In this document: piece by piece, positions 53,147 through 61,507 of the stretch
Numbering within the stretch: the first letter of the stretch is position 1
Layout: every line of letters starts with the position of its first letter
Assembly: GCA_019240525.1 (NCBI GenBank)
Contig: JAFAYE010000001.1
Coordinates: 841,300-905,299, forward strand
DNA from: Candidatus Eremiobacterota bacterium
Lineage (GTDB): Bacteria; Vulcanimicrobiota; Vulcanimicrobiia; Vulcanimicrobiales; Vulcanimicrobiaceae
Direction of reading: 5' to 3'
Length of the DNA stretch: 64,000 nucleotides
Program-made: the position numbers and the translations under genes
The notes under the pieces: generated by a model
Databases searched by the model: none
Told to the model about the DNA's origin: nothing
Seen by the model: only the letters and a program-made list of their open reading frames with translations

Positions 53147-54457
53147 CTAAAAACCTCCCGTTCCGTTTGGCGTGCCCCAACCGGTCGCCGCGTCGTAGCC
53201 GCTGCTGCCGGCCACGTGATGGTACGCCGATGTCGGCCCGTGACGCCAGATCCACAACGGAGCATTCGCGCGTGCCGACGCAGGACCGAGTGCGAAAAGC
53301 GCCGCGACGATCGCAGTGCCGATGCCGGTTCCTCCCATCTCTTGCCAGCCGGCCGGCGATTGGTAAACGGCAACACCGGTTGCGGGATCGGCAACCGCCG
53401 ATATATCGACGACCGCGCGAGTTTTACACGACTTTGCGTGCTGCCATTTCGGCTTGGTCACCAAGGCGCTGCAGCCACCGCCATTTCCCCAGGCGCGCTC
53501 GATCCAGCCGCGGCCCGACGAGGTGGGCAACAGCGACGTCCCCCCGACACACACGACGGCAGCATACGCGCACGGCCCGCGACTTCCGGGGCCCGCGCCT
53601 GCACTAGCAATCACGGCACGTGCGGACTGCCGATACCCCGCGGCGCTCGCGTTCTCTTCTTTACCGCCGTAGGAGTTCACGATCGTCAGCGCGCCAAGCG
53701 CGGCGGCGGCATTGTTACCGATCGAAAGGTCCGAACTCTTGTTGCTATTCGTCTGGACGAGGATGATCTTGCAATTGGGGCACGTTGCCGAAATCATGTC
53801 GAGATCGAGCGCCGCTTCCGCTCGCCAATCGTCGTTGGAATCAGCATTGAATTTCGGTAGCCCGTTTGCGCGGCCGCTCTGATTGACGATTCGCAGGCAG
53901 CCATTCGAGACTCCGCACGCGGGCAATCCCATGTTCTTGCGGTAGACCGCGAGATCGCCGGCCGCTTCAGGATAGCCGTACGCATCGACGACCGCAACGG
54001 TCGCGCCTTTTCCGCCGCTCTTTGCCGCTTGCGTCAAATCGTAGGCCGTCTGCAAATCGGAGGCGCAGTACGGCGCGGTTCGATTGCACGCGGGCGCCGA
54101 AGCGCGCGATGCGCCGGCATCCGGGCGAAGTATCGCGTCGCATTCGCGGCGCCCCGCGGCTGCGGGTTGCGCGCAGGCGTATCGTACTGCCGGCTTTGCG
54201 GCCGACCCTTCGGCCGGCGCGGCAGTACGTTCGCGCGGGTTGGAAATGGGAGCTTGCGCGTCGTCGGTCGAGTCGTCGTTAGAGGGTTCGGACGCAGCGC
54301 CGCCCGGCGCCGATTGAGGTGCTTGCATCGTGGCTTGCGCCGAACTCACCGGAAGCGGCGTCTGTTCCAGCGAGCTCCCGGCGCAGGACGCGAGCGAAAC
54401 CGTGGCCAGCAGCGCGATGAGCTTTAGAATGCTCCGACCCCCGCCGGCGTTCCCCAT
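53147..54457 (-). CDS. Sedolisin-like (S53) lipoprotein with lost catalytic residues
   Basis: A 436-aa lipoprotein (LASC lipobox, Cys25) homologous to its upstream neighbour. The S53 Glu-Asp pair remains (E214 and D218 in RAEAALDLDMISATCPNC), but the nucleophile region reads EMGGTGIGTA where the family has GGTSxxxP, so Ser is Gly (G378). The oxyanion Asp of the ASGDxG loop is Ala (ASAGAG, A288). It is therefore probably not a protease. The reading frame is intact, so it may bind peptides or act as inhibitor or scaffold. The ATG at 54457 gives a normal lipoprotein signal but overlaps the neighbour by 34 bp. Confidence 0.8.
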   Translation of the reverse strand: MGNAGGGRSILKLIALLATVSLASCAGSSLEQTPLPVSSAQATMQAPQSAPGGAASEPSNDDSTDDAQAPISNPRERTAAPAEGSAAKPAVRYACAQPAAAGRRECDAILRPDAGASRASAPACNRTAPYCASDLQTAYDLTQAAKSGGKGATVAVVDAYGYPEAAGDLAVYRKNMGLPACGVSNGCLRIVNQSGRANGLPKFNADSNDDWRAEAALDLDMISATCPNCKIILVQTNSNKSSDLSIGNNAAAALGALTIVNSYGGKEENASAAGYRQSARAVIASAGAGPGSRGPCAYAAVVCVGGTSLLPTSSGRGWIERAWGNGGGCSALVTKPKWQHAKSCKTRAVVDISAVADPATGVAVYQSPAGWQEMGGTGIGTAIVAALFALGPASARANAPLWIWRHGPTSAYHHVAGSSGYDAATGWGTPNGTGGF

Positions 54458-55770
54458 CCGGTTGGTCCGTCGAACCCGTGATCGGCGGTGCAGATGTAGA
54501 CCACGTTCGACGCGCACGTGACGCCGAGTCCCTTATCGAGATTGTTGCCGGTTATCACATCGTAGACATGTCCCGTGTGGTGGCCCCAGAGATACGTGCC
54601 GCCGTGCTGCCCCGCCGCGTTACCGGCCAGCGCGTACACACCGATAATGATTTGGGTCGATGCGCTCGTGCCGCCGTAGTACCCGAAGCAGTTGGGCGGC
54701 CTGCAGCCGTTCTCTTCCGAATTGTACACGATCACCGGTGTGCGCAGCGATGCGGTGGCCGACGTGTCCGCCGCCGAACGCATTCGACAGCCTTTGTCGG
54801 TCTGCCACGGCGGTTTGGCGATCTTCGTGCTGCAGGCGCTTCCCGTCGCGCCGCAGGGACCGCCGCATTGGTCGAACGTCCAGTCATTCCAGACCGTTTC
54901 GGACCAGCCGCGTTTGTTGTGCGAATCGCGAACGAGATGCGTGCCGCCGACGCAGACGACGTACGTGTACGTACACGGCTGAATCGGGCCGCCACCATAT
55001 CGACCGCCGCCGCCGTTGTCACCGGCTGCGGCCGTAATCACGACGCCGGGCTGGTGAAAGATCGAATTATCTGAGCCTTCCGGACCGGAGCCCCAGGAGA
55101 CGCCGATATACTTTGCACCGAGGCTGCCCGCGGTCCTGACCGACGTGTAAAGATTGCTGGTGTAATTGTTATTCGCCTGAACGAGAATGATTTTGCAGTT
55201 TGGGCAGATCCCCGAAACCATGTCGAGGTCGAGTGACTGCTCGCCCTTCCAATCGTCGCTGAGCGGCGGTTCGACGGGCAACGGTGCCGAGTGCCCCTCT
55301 TGATTGACGATTCTCAAGCAGCCCGTTTGCGTGCTGCACGCTTTGAGACCCATCGTCTTGCGGAAGTAGGCAAGGTCGGAGGCGGCGTGCTTGTACCCGT
55401 ACGCGTCAACGATCGCAACAGTTTTTCCGCTGCCGGCGGTGAGCGACGGAAGATCGTAGGCCTTCTGCAGATCGATCGGACAATAGCCTAAGCTAAATGG
55501 GCAGGTCTCGGCATCGTCCCGAGCCTGTGTCGCCATTTGCACGTCTGGCCTGACGTCGGTTCGTACCAAGGCCAAGCATTCCATTCGCTCGGGAGCGGCA
55601 GCTGCGCAGAGCGCTCGAACCGGATTGGCACCAACGAACGGAATGTCGCCGTCGCCGGTCCCCGTCGCCGCAGAGCCCGGAACAAACGATTGATGCGTAC
55701 CCAGCCCCGAGCATGCCGCAAGCGCGATGACGGTTAATACCGGTAAAGCTCGATGGATTGCACGATTCAC
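54424..55770 (-). CDS. Sedolisin-family (S53) protease, lipoprotein
   Basis: A 448-aa lipoprotein (LAAC lipobox, Cys20). Catalytic residues of S53 serine-carboxyl proteases are present: E177 and D181 (KGEQSLDLDMVSGICPNC), oxyanion D251 (AAAGDNGGGG) and nucleophile S369 (YYGGTSASTQ). The short pro-region and many Cys residues suggest disulfides. Family members work at acid pH, which suits an acid-soil organism; that is inference. GGGAGG precedes the ATG. It is the first gene of a three-gene minus-strand run with the degenerate copy and a small exported protein. Confidence 0.88.
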   Translation of the reverse strand: MNRAIHRALPVLTVIALAACSGLGTHQSFVPGSAATGTGDGDIPFVGANPVRALCAAAAPERMECLALVRTDVRPDVQMATQARDDAETCPFSLGYCPIDLQKAYDLPSLTAGSGKTVAIVDAYGYKHAASDLAYFRKTMGLKACSTQTGCLRIVNQEGHSAPLPVEPPLSDDWKGEQSLDLDMVSGICPNCKIILVQANNNYTSNLYTSVRTAGSLGAKYIGVSWGSGPEGSDNSIFHQPGVVITAAAGDNGGGGRYGGGPIQPCTYTYVVCVGGTHLVRDSHNKRGWSETVWNDWTFDQCGGPCGATGSACSTKIAKPPWQTDKGCRMRSAADTSATASLRTPVIVYNSEENGCRPPNCFGYYGGTSASTQIIIGVYALAGNAAGQHGGTYLWGHHTGHVYDVITGNNLDKGLGVTCASNVVYICTADHGFDGPTGWGTPAGVGAF

Positions 55771-55836
55771 AGAGGCCTCCCAACGATTAACGCGGCGGCG
55801 CCCACCGCCGTTTCCAAGTAGGTCCCCAGACTTCGC

Positions 55837-56379
55837 ATGCGAGCGGGGGCTGCACCTACGCGTTGCCGCATTCCGACGCCGCTCCGTTACGATTTGTTGA
55901 TTTTAGGCAACGTCGAGGCAATCGTTGCCTGCAAATTCGTCTCAGCAAACGCTCAGAGACGATGCAAACCGAGCGATGCTCTGCTCGTCGAAGCGGCCGC
56001 GCAGGTGCGCGCCTATTTTAAGCGCCAGCTTGCGCGTTTTGAACTGCCGCTCGCACTGGACGGCAGCGAGTTTCAAGTCGCGGCGTGGCGGGCCGTTGCC
56101 GCGCTCGCGTTCGGCGAATTCGTTTCCTATGCCGAAGTCGCGCGTGCAATCGGGCGGCCATCGGCGCACCGCGGCGTCGCCGCGGCAATGGCGTTGACAC
56201 CGCTGGACCTCCTGGTGCCGGCGCATCGCGTGATCGGAGCCGACGGCCGCATCAAAGGCGCTGGTCCGACGTCGCTGCGATTTCGCCTCGCCCAATTCGA
56301 ACGTTCGCACTCTGCGGCGCGGGCGCGTACGCCACGTTTTCAATCGTTTCCGCCAAGAACGAGGCCTGATAGGCGATGA
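55837..56379 (+). CDS. Alkyltransferase-like protein (MGMT fold, active-site Cys replaced by Ala)
   Basis: A 180-aa protein with the C-terminal O6-alkylguanine-DNA alkyltransferase domain (about 78-155): FQVAAWRAVAALAFGEFVSY, the Arg-finger helix HRGVAAAMALTP and the active-site loop VPAHRVIGADGRIKG. The normal PCHRV is PAHRV here (A129), so it cannot accept alkyl groups. Alkyltransferase-like proteins with Trp or Ala at this site bind damaged bases and hand them to nucleotide excision repair. The N terminus is a short ribonuclease-like domain. The 3' end overlaps the convergent acyltransferase gene by 128 bp. Confidence 0.82.
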   Translation: MRAGAAPTRCRIPTPLRYDLLILGNVEAIVACKFVSANAQRRCKPSDALLVEAAAQVRAYFKRQLARFELPLALDGSEFQVAAWRAVAALAFGEFVSYAEVARAIGRPSAHRGVAAAMALTPLDLLVPAHRVIGADGRIKGAGPTSLRFRLAQFERSHSAARARTPRFQSFPPRTRPDRR

Positions 56380-57499
56380 TGTCGCCGACGAACGGAAACT
56401 GCGGATGCCGGCGTTCCGGCGCCAGTGCGTAATGCTCGCCGTCGCGTTGGAGAATGTTCCAGCGCTGCATTAGCGGCAACGCTCTGCGGATCATCGTCTT
56501 CGCATTACGCCGTAGCTCCGGATCGACGAAGAGCGACGGCGGCAACGCTGCGAGCGCCGTTTCCACGGCGCTAACGGCTTGGCCTAATGTAAAGCGATCC
56601 GTTTGCGAATGCAGCCAGGTGCCGAGAAGCTGACTTGCGGTCACCGGGCGCACGGCGGCGAGCGTCTTTCGCATCGGCTCAATACCGGCGCCATCGAACC
56701 GAACGATGCGATAGAGCATCGGAAGCCGGCGCGAAACGAACGGATCGTAGCTAACGCCGGCAAGGTAGATCGTCGCCAGAGGCGCGAGGCGCTCGATGAC
56801 GCCCCGCATCGGCAGCATGCGCCCATTGACGGTGTAATGACCTTCGGGCGTGAGGTAGAACGTGCCGCCGCGACGCACGATCGCCTCCATTCGAGCCAGA
56901 TCGCTTTCGAGCAAATCGCGAGTTTCGTCGAGAATTTCGCGCCGGTACGGTTCGCGAACGGTCGTAATCTTGACCACTTGCTGCGCTGCGGTGAAGAGTT
57001 CGCTACGCCAGAGATCCGAACTGATCGTGCCTGGTGGAAAGCGCGCCGCCACCCGCTCGTCGAAGATTTCGTCGACCCGCAGCGGTCCGTGTCGCCGTTG
57101 TGCCGCCCAGGCAAATGCGGCGACCGCTCGCGAAGCGAGCTCGTTTTCCAGCGGCAAGAGTCCAAGCGAAACGAAGAGCTGCCCGGCGTCGAGACGGCGC
57201 AACACGAAGCGCAGCCACTGAATGCGCGTGGCGAGAAAGCCTGGTTCGTACATGCGGCGCGAGCTCGCGGTGAAGATCGGATGGCGCCATGGGCCACTCT
57301 CGACGGTCGTCGTGGAAACGATTGCAGGTGATTCAAAATCGTGCTGATGGTTGGCGATGATGAGCGTCGCGCCGCGCCGGCGCGGAACTCGACCCCAATG
57401 ACGAACCCGATACGCTGTATGGTCCCAAACATAGTTGCTGAGAATTGCAGCCGCCCGCAGCGGAACGGCCCAAAGCGATGAAATCGCCGCGTTGGCCAC
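56252..57499 (-). CDS. PlsC-like acyltransferase
   Basis: A 415-aa protein with an N-terminal hydrophobic helix. The acyltransferase block I is ANHQHDFESPA, where the usual NHxxxxD is NHxxxxE, and block III is FYLTPEGHYTVNGRMLPMRG (Glu-Gly kept). A further domain of about 150 residues follows. It probably transfers acyl groups to glycerophosphate or a lipid-like acceptor at the membrane. It starts at GTG 57499, 10 bp after the upstream lipoprotein stop, so both may be co-transcribed. Its 3' end overlaps the convergent alkyltransferase-like gene by 128 bp. Confidence 0.72.
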   Translation of the reverse strand: MANAAISSLWAVPLRAAAILSNYVWDHTAYRVRHWGRVPRRRGATLIIANHQHDFESPAIVSTTTVESGPWRHPIFTASSRRMYEPGFLATRIQWLRFVLRRLDAGQLFVSLGLLPLENELASRAVAAFAWAAQRRHGPLRVDEIFDERVAARFPPGTISSDLWRSELFTAAQQVVKITTVREPYRREILDETRDLLESDLARMEAIVRRGGTFYLTPEGHYTVNGRMLPMRGVIERLAPLATIYLAGVSYDPFVSRRLPMLYRIVRFDGAGIEPMRKTLAAVRPVTASQLLGTWLHSQTDRFTLGQAVSAVETALAALPPSLFVDPELRRNAKTMIRRALPLMQRWNILQRDGEHYALAPERRHPQFPFVGDIIAYQASFLAETIENVAYAPAPQSANVRIGRGEIAATSDQRL

Positions 57500-57509
57500 C
57501 GACGAGGCG

Positions 57510-58184
57510 TTACTGTTTGGTGGCGTCGATCAGCACGATTCCGCGTCCGCCGAAGTCGCGGAGTTCATCGAGCGCGGCGACGGCTGCGCCGATCGGCGTG
57601 TCGGGATTCGTCGCCTCGGTGATCGAGAATCCAGTTTGCCTTTTCGCCTGAGCGTCGATTGGGTCGCGCAGCATGCTGGGAACGTGCTTGAAACGTCCGA
57701 TCAGGCCGAGCATCGGGCCGGCCTTTTCGTCGAGCGTTTGCGGATCGACCACCATCACGACAACCCCGTGAGGCTTTCCCGCCTGCGTTCCTTCGAAGGC
57801 GACGAAGTCGACGCCAAGATCGCGCGCATGCGCGCGAGCAGCGTCGATGCCGTTACCGCTTGCGGCGAGATGATAGCCGTTTGGCGGATCGGCGCTCAGG
57901 CCTTGCAGCCATCCTTCGAGCACCGACATAAACGCTTGCGTACCCGCGACCACATCGTGACCGTCGTACCGGCCGGCGCCCTGCGCCAGCACCGCACTGT
58001 CGCCGGCGCCCGGCCGCTTGTTGATGGTCATGTGCCACTCGCGCGTCGAGAGAACTTCCGATCCCCCGAAGATCGGAAAAGCGATTGGATTGGTCGACGA
58101 ACCTGCGGACGCACTGCGGCCGCCGTTGGAACACGACGCAAGCGCGACGACGGCGGTCACCATGACCAAGCACGAACGAATCAC
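57510..58184 (-). CDS. Putative lipoprotein, unknown function
   Basis: A 224-aa lipoprotein: from GTG 58184 the signal reads VIRSCLVMVTAVVALASC with Cys18. The frame is open to 58265, but that would run into the dioxygenase gene on the other strand. The mature part is alternating beta/alpha (EVLSTREWHMTINKRPGAGD, HGVVVMVVDPQTLDEK, GRGIVLIDATKQ). No family is recognised. It is followed after 10 bp by the acyltransferase gene. Confidence 0.62.
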   Translation of the reverse strand: MIRSCLVMVTAVVALASCSNGGRSASAGSSTNPIAFPIFGGSEVLSTREWHMTINKRPGAGDSAVLAQGAGRYDGHDVVAGTQAFMSVLEGWLQGLSADPPNGYHLAASGNGIDAARAHARDLGVDFVAFEGTQAGKPHGVVVMVVDPQTLDEKAGPMLGLIGRFKHVPSMLRDPIDAQAKRQTGFSITEATNPDTPIGAAVAALDELRDFGGRGIVLIDATKQ

Positions 58185-58233
58185 CTGTCGCGCATTCGAG
58201 GAGAACCTCAGGACCCCCCGTAAGGTTCGGCGA

Positions 58234-59007
58234 GTGCCTGGTTTGTCGTACGGCTCATATCTCAAGGTCGGTGAACTTCTCCGGCTTCAGCGCCCGCTTT
58301 CCACGCCGCCGCATCACGACGAGATGCTCTTCATTGTTATCCATCAGGTATACGAACTCTGGTTCAAGCAGCTTCTCCACGAGCTCGACGCAACGATGGT
58401 CGCGCTCGACGACGACGATCTCCTTCGCGCCGCCAAGCGCTTTCACCGCATGCACTCGATTCAGCGACTCATCGAGCAGCAAGTTGACATCCTGGAAACG
58501 ATGGCCCCTCAGGAGTTCAATCAATTCCGTGACAATCTTAACCCCGCGAGCGGCTTTCAGTCAGTACAGTTTCGCGAACTCGAATTTGCCGCAGGCCTTC
58601 AACGAACCGACGTTTTGCAATTCATCGAGCTCGACGATGCGCAGCGCGCGAGTTTGGAACGTCGTGCGAAGGAGCCGTCGCTCTACGACCGGGTCAAGGC
58701 GTTGCTTGCACGCCGGGGATTCGCCGTCGCTTCGAGCGAGGAGTTGGTTCAGAGCTTTCGCCAAATTTACTCCGACGAAGCGCAGTACTACGACCTCTGC
58801 CTCTTGCTCGAAGATTTGATCGAGCTCGACGAGCGCTTCTTGCTTTGGCGCGGGCGTCACATTCGCATGGTCGAGCGCATGATCGGCCAAAAACATGGCA
58901 CCGGCGGCTCCCCAGGCGCGCGATACTTGGAGAGAACGCTCGAGCAACGCTTCTTCCCCGAGCTTTGGGAGGTTCGCACGTATCTGGGTAAAGGGACCGG
59001 CGGATGA
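58234..59007 (+). CDS. kynA: Tryptophan 2,3-dioxygenase
   Basis: A 257-aa haem enzyme that opens the indole ring of tryptophan to N-formylkynurenine. Family motifs are LSYGSYLKVGELL, HHDEMLFIVIHQVYELWFKQ, the RFHRMHSIQRLIEQQ helix and the C-terminal RHIRMVERMIGQKHGTGGS with the haem-ligand His and substrate loop. GTG 58234 (AAGG 8 nt upstream) starts the enzyme directly at the conserved region and leaves about 50 bp to the divergent lipoprotein. An ATG at 58162 would overlap that gene. The stop overlaps kynureninase by 4 bp (ATGA). Confidence 0.92.
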   Translation: MPGLSYGSYLKVGELLRLQRPLSTPPHHDEMLFIVIHQVYELWFKQLLHELDATMVALDDDDLLRAAKRFHRMHSIQRLIEQQVDILETMAPQEFNQFRDNLNPASGFQSVQFRELEFAAGLQRTDVLQFIELDDAQRASLERRAKEPSLYDRVKALLARRGFAVASSEELVQSFRQIYSDEAQYYDLCLLLEDLIELDERFLLWRGRHIRMVERMIGQKHGTGGSPGARYLERTLEQRFFPELWEVRTYLGKGTGG

Positions 59008-60143
59008 GGCGCGAGGATTTTCCAATTCTCGAAACGTCGGTCTACCTCGTGAGTCATTCCATGGGCGCTGCGCCGTTGGCGGCGCGCGTCGCGCTCGATG
59101 CGTACTGGGACGAGTGGGCCGCGGATGGTCCCGAAGCCTGGGAACGCTGGCTGCCTCGCATCGCGCAAATTGCCGACGGCATCGGAAGGCTCGTCGGCGC
59201 TCCCGCCGGTACGTGCTTCCTGGGTCCGAACGTTTCAATCTTGCAAGCGGCAATCGCTACCTGCATCGACTTTCGCGGCGATCGAAACCAGGTCGTCTAC
59301 GAGGCCCTTCAATTCCCCTCGATCTCGTATGTCTGGCGCGAGTGGGAGCGTTACGGCGCGGTCGTTCGGGTCGTCGATTCAGATGATGGGCGAACCATTC
59401 CGACGGAACGCATTCTCGCTGCGATCACGCAAAAAACCGCGATCGCCGTGCTATCGCACGCATACTACATTTCGGGCGCCATCGCCGACGTGCGCGCGAT
59501 TCAGGCGCATTGCCGCGAGGTCGGCGCGCTGCTCTGTGTCGACGCCTATCAAACGACGGGGGTCTTCCCGTACGACGTATTGGAGTGGGATCTCGATTTG
59601 GTAACCGGCGGATCGCACAAGTGGCTGTGCGGCGGTCCGGGCTGCGGCTGGATCTATGTGAAACCCGCGCTCGCCGAACGGTTCCGGCCGGCAATTACGG
59701 GCTGGATGGCGCACGCGCGGCCCTTTGCCTTCGAACCCGCGCCGATCGTCCATGCCGAATCAATGTACCGGTTCGGTCACGGTACGCCGACGATTCCCGG
59801 TTATGTCGTTGCGCAGCCGGGACATCAGCTCGTTGCATCGGTTGGCGTCGAGCGTATTCGCGAACGCAACGTTTTTCTAACGCAAAAGATCGCGGCAATG
59901 GCGCAGGAGCGAGGACTGCGGATCAACTCGCCGCTCGACCCCGCGCGCAGAACGGGATGGATCGGCATCGACTTCGACGAGGCCGAGCGAGCCTGTCGCG
60001 AACTGATCGCGCGCCGCGTCTTTGTCGACTATCGCCCGGGCTGCGGAATACGTGTCGGGCCACACTTCTATACGGAGCCGGCCGAGATCGACGAATTCTT
60101 TCGCGTGCTCGAATCGGTCGTACCGCACTTGGTGTCGACGTGA
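59004..60143 (+). CDS. kynU: Kynureninase-like PLP enzyme
   Basis: A 379-aa fold-type I PLP enzyme. The start YLVSHSMGAAPLAAR matches the kynureninase SNSLG-x-P loop, and the PLP lysine lies in GGSHKWLCGGPGCGW. DAYQTTG provides the cofactor Asp. Its coupling to tryptophan dioxygenase (4-bp overlap) supports cleavage of kynurenine to anthranilate and alanine. A formylkynurenine formamidase is not in the window, so it must be supplied elsewhere or by slow spontaneous hydrolysis. A class-V aminotransferase of other specificity is the alternative. Confidence 0.85.
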   Translation: MRREDFPILETSVYLVSHSMGAAPLAARVALDAYWDEWAADGPEAWERWLPRIAQIADGIGRLVGAPAGTCFLGPNVSILQAAIATCIDFRGDRNQVVYEALQFPSISYVWREWERYGAVVRVVDSDDGRTIPTERILAAITQKTAIAVLSHAYYISGAIADVRAIQAHCREVGALLCVDAYQTTGVFPYDVLEWDLDLVTGGSHKWLCGGPGCGWIYVKPALAERFRPAITGWMAHARPFAFEPAPIVHAESMYRFGHGTPTIPGYVVAQPGHQLVASVGVERIRERNVFLTQKIAAMAQERGLRINSPLDPARRTGWIGIDFDEAERACRELIARRVFVDYRPGCGIRVGPHFYTEPAEIDEFFRVLESVVPHLVST

Positions 60144-61492
60144 ACGTGTCATCGATGATCGTCGATCACACGAAAATTGGCGCCGCATTCCGGCGCCTTT
60201 CGATTCCAATTGCCATTCAAATCCTGGGCGACCAGTTGCTCGGAACGGTCGACACGATCGCGATCGGAAGCATGGGTGCAGTTGCGCTTGCAGGGGCGAC
60301 TGCCGCCAACACCATCTCTACGACCGTCGTCTTCGCGGCGTCCGGTTTCATGAGCGGCACGTCGCTGGTCGCGGCGCAGCGCATCGGGGCAAGCGACATT
60401 GACGGTTTCGCCCGCACCGTTCGAGCCGGCGTTGCCGTGCCGCTCGCCCTTGGCATCGTCGCATTTTTCACCAGTATTTTCGGAGCCGCGCCGGCGATTC
60501 ATGGGCTGGTCGGCGCGCTGCCCAGCGCGCATGCCAGCTCCATTTACCTGATTCTTCGCTGCGCGTCGATGGTGCCGATCGTAGTCTCCGGGACGCTGAT
60601 CGTTGGCTTAGGCGCGGCCGGCAATCGCCAGCTCGGGATCCTCGTGCTCGTTATCGTGAACTTAATTCACATCCCGCTCTTGGTGATGCTTGGCCTGGGC
60701 TGGTGGACTCACCATCCGTTGGGCATCGTCGGCGCCGGCATCTCCTCGCTTCTTTCCGAAACGATCGCGGCGTGCTACGCCGTTGGCTACGTCGCACGGC
60801 GCCCGGCGTATCGAGTCTTTGCCCAACGCGAGATTTCGTGGAGGATCGCGCAGCGCTGCGCGCGTTTGGGTTTGCCTGAGGCGATCTTTTTGCTCGGCGT
60901 GTCGGTTCCCGATGTCTTTATCGTCGCGATGCTGGCCCCGCTGGGTGCCATGGCCGTTGCAGCGTTTCGCGCGTTGAACGTCGTCTCCGACCTGACGTTC
61001 GTTGTTCCCAGTCCGCTGCAGAGTGCAACCCAGGTCGTCATCGGCCAACGGCTCGGCGCGCGTGACGTCGCCGGGGCCCGTTGGTTCTTCGATCGAGCGC
61101 TGCGCATTTCGTTCGTGGTGACGACCTTGACCGGAGCAGTTGTCGCAGTGCTCGCGTGGCCCTTGGCGTACGTGTTTACCCTCGACGCGGCGATCGCGAG
61201 CATTGCGGCATGGCCGCTTGCGCTCCACATGCTCACGCTGCCGCTCAAAGGCTGGGCGATGGTTTCGCTGGCGCCGATTCGCGCATCGGGCGACACGCGC
61301 TTTTCGATGATCGTGGGAATCCTCTGCAGCGCGCTGGTCATTCCATTCGCGTGGATCGGTATCGAGAAGCTCCATCTCGGTCTCTATAGCGTCGCGCTGG
61401 GCTGGACCGCAGCCTGGGCCGTGCGCGCGGTGCTCACCCAATGGAAACTGCGCGACGGAGCGTGGATGCGGCGGGCTCCGCTCGCCGCTTAA
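60140..61492 (+). CDS. MATE-family efflux transporter
   Basis: A 450-aa polytopic protein with 12 predicted membrane segments in two related halves (SIPIAIQILGDQLLGTVDTI near the start; LGLPEAIFLLGVSVPDVFIV opening the second), the MATE pattern. The start is GTG 60140, overlapping the kynureninase stop (GTGA); the much longer frame seen upstream lies inside that gene. Coupling to the kynurenine-pathway genes suggests export of a pathway product such as anthranilate; this is inference. A drug/Na+ or H+ antiporter is the family function. Confidence 0.88.
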   Translation: MNVSSMIVDHTKIGAAFRRLSIPIAIQILGDQLLGTVDTIAIGSMGAVALAGATAANTISTTVVFAASGFMSGTSLVAAQRIGASDIDGFARTVRAGVAVPLALGIVAFFTSIFGAAPAIHGLVGALPSAHASSIYLILRCASMVPIVVSGTLIVGLGAAGNRQLGILVLVIVNLIHIPLLVMLGLGWWTHHPLGIVGAGISSLLSETIAACYAVGYVARRPAYRVFAQREISWRIAQRCARLGLPEAIFLLGVSVPDVFIVAMLAPLGAMAVAAFRALNVVSDLTFVVPSPLQSATQVVIGQRLGARDVAGARWFFDRALRISFVVTTLTGAVVAVLAWPLAYVFTLDAAIASIAAWPLALHMLTLPLKGWAMVSLAPIRASGDTRFSMIVGILCSALVIPFAWIGIEKLHLGLYSVALGWTAAWAVRAVLTQWKLRDGAWMRRAPLAA

Positions 61493-61507
61493 AGAATACG
61501 CTGGACG

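Noticed and set aside
58018-58233. Longer N terminus of tryptophan dioxygenase
   Set aside because: It lies on the opposite strand of the lipoprotein coding start, and the dioxygenase domain begins directly at GTG 58234.
59510-60139. 210-residue N-terminal extension of the MATE transporter
   Set aside because: It is a shadow frame inside kynureninase with Arg-rich composition; the GTG at 60140 overlaps the stop in the usual way.
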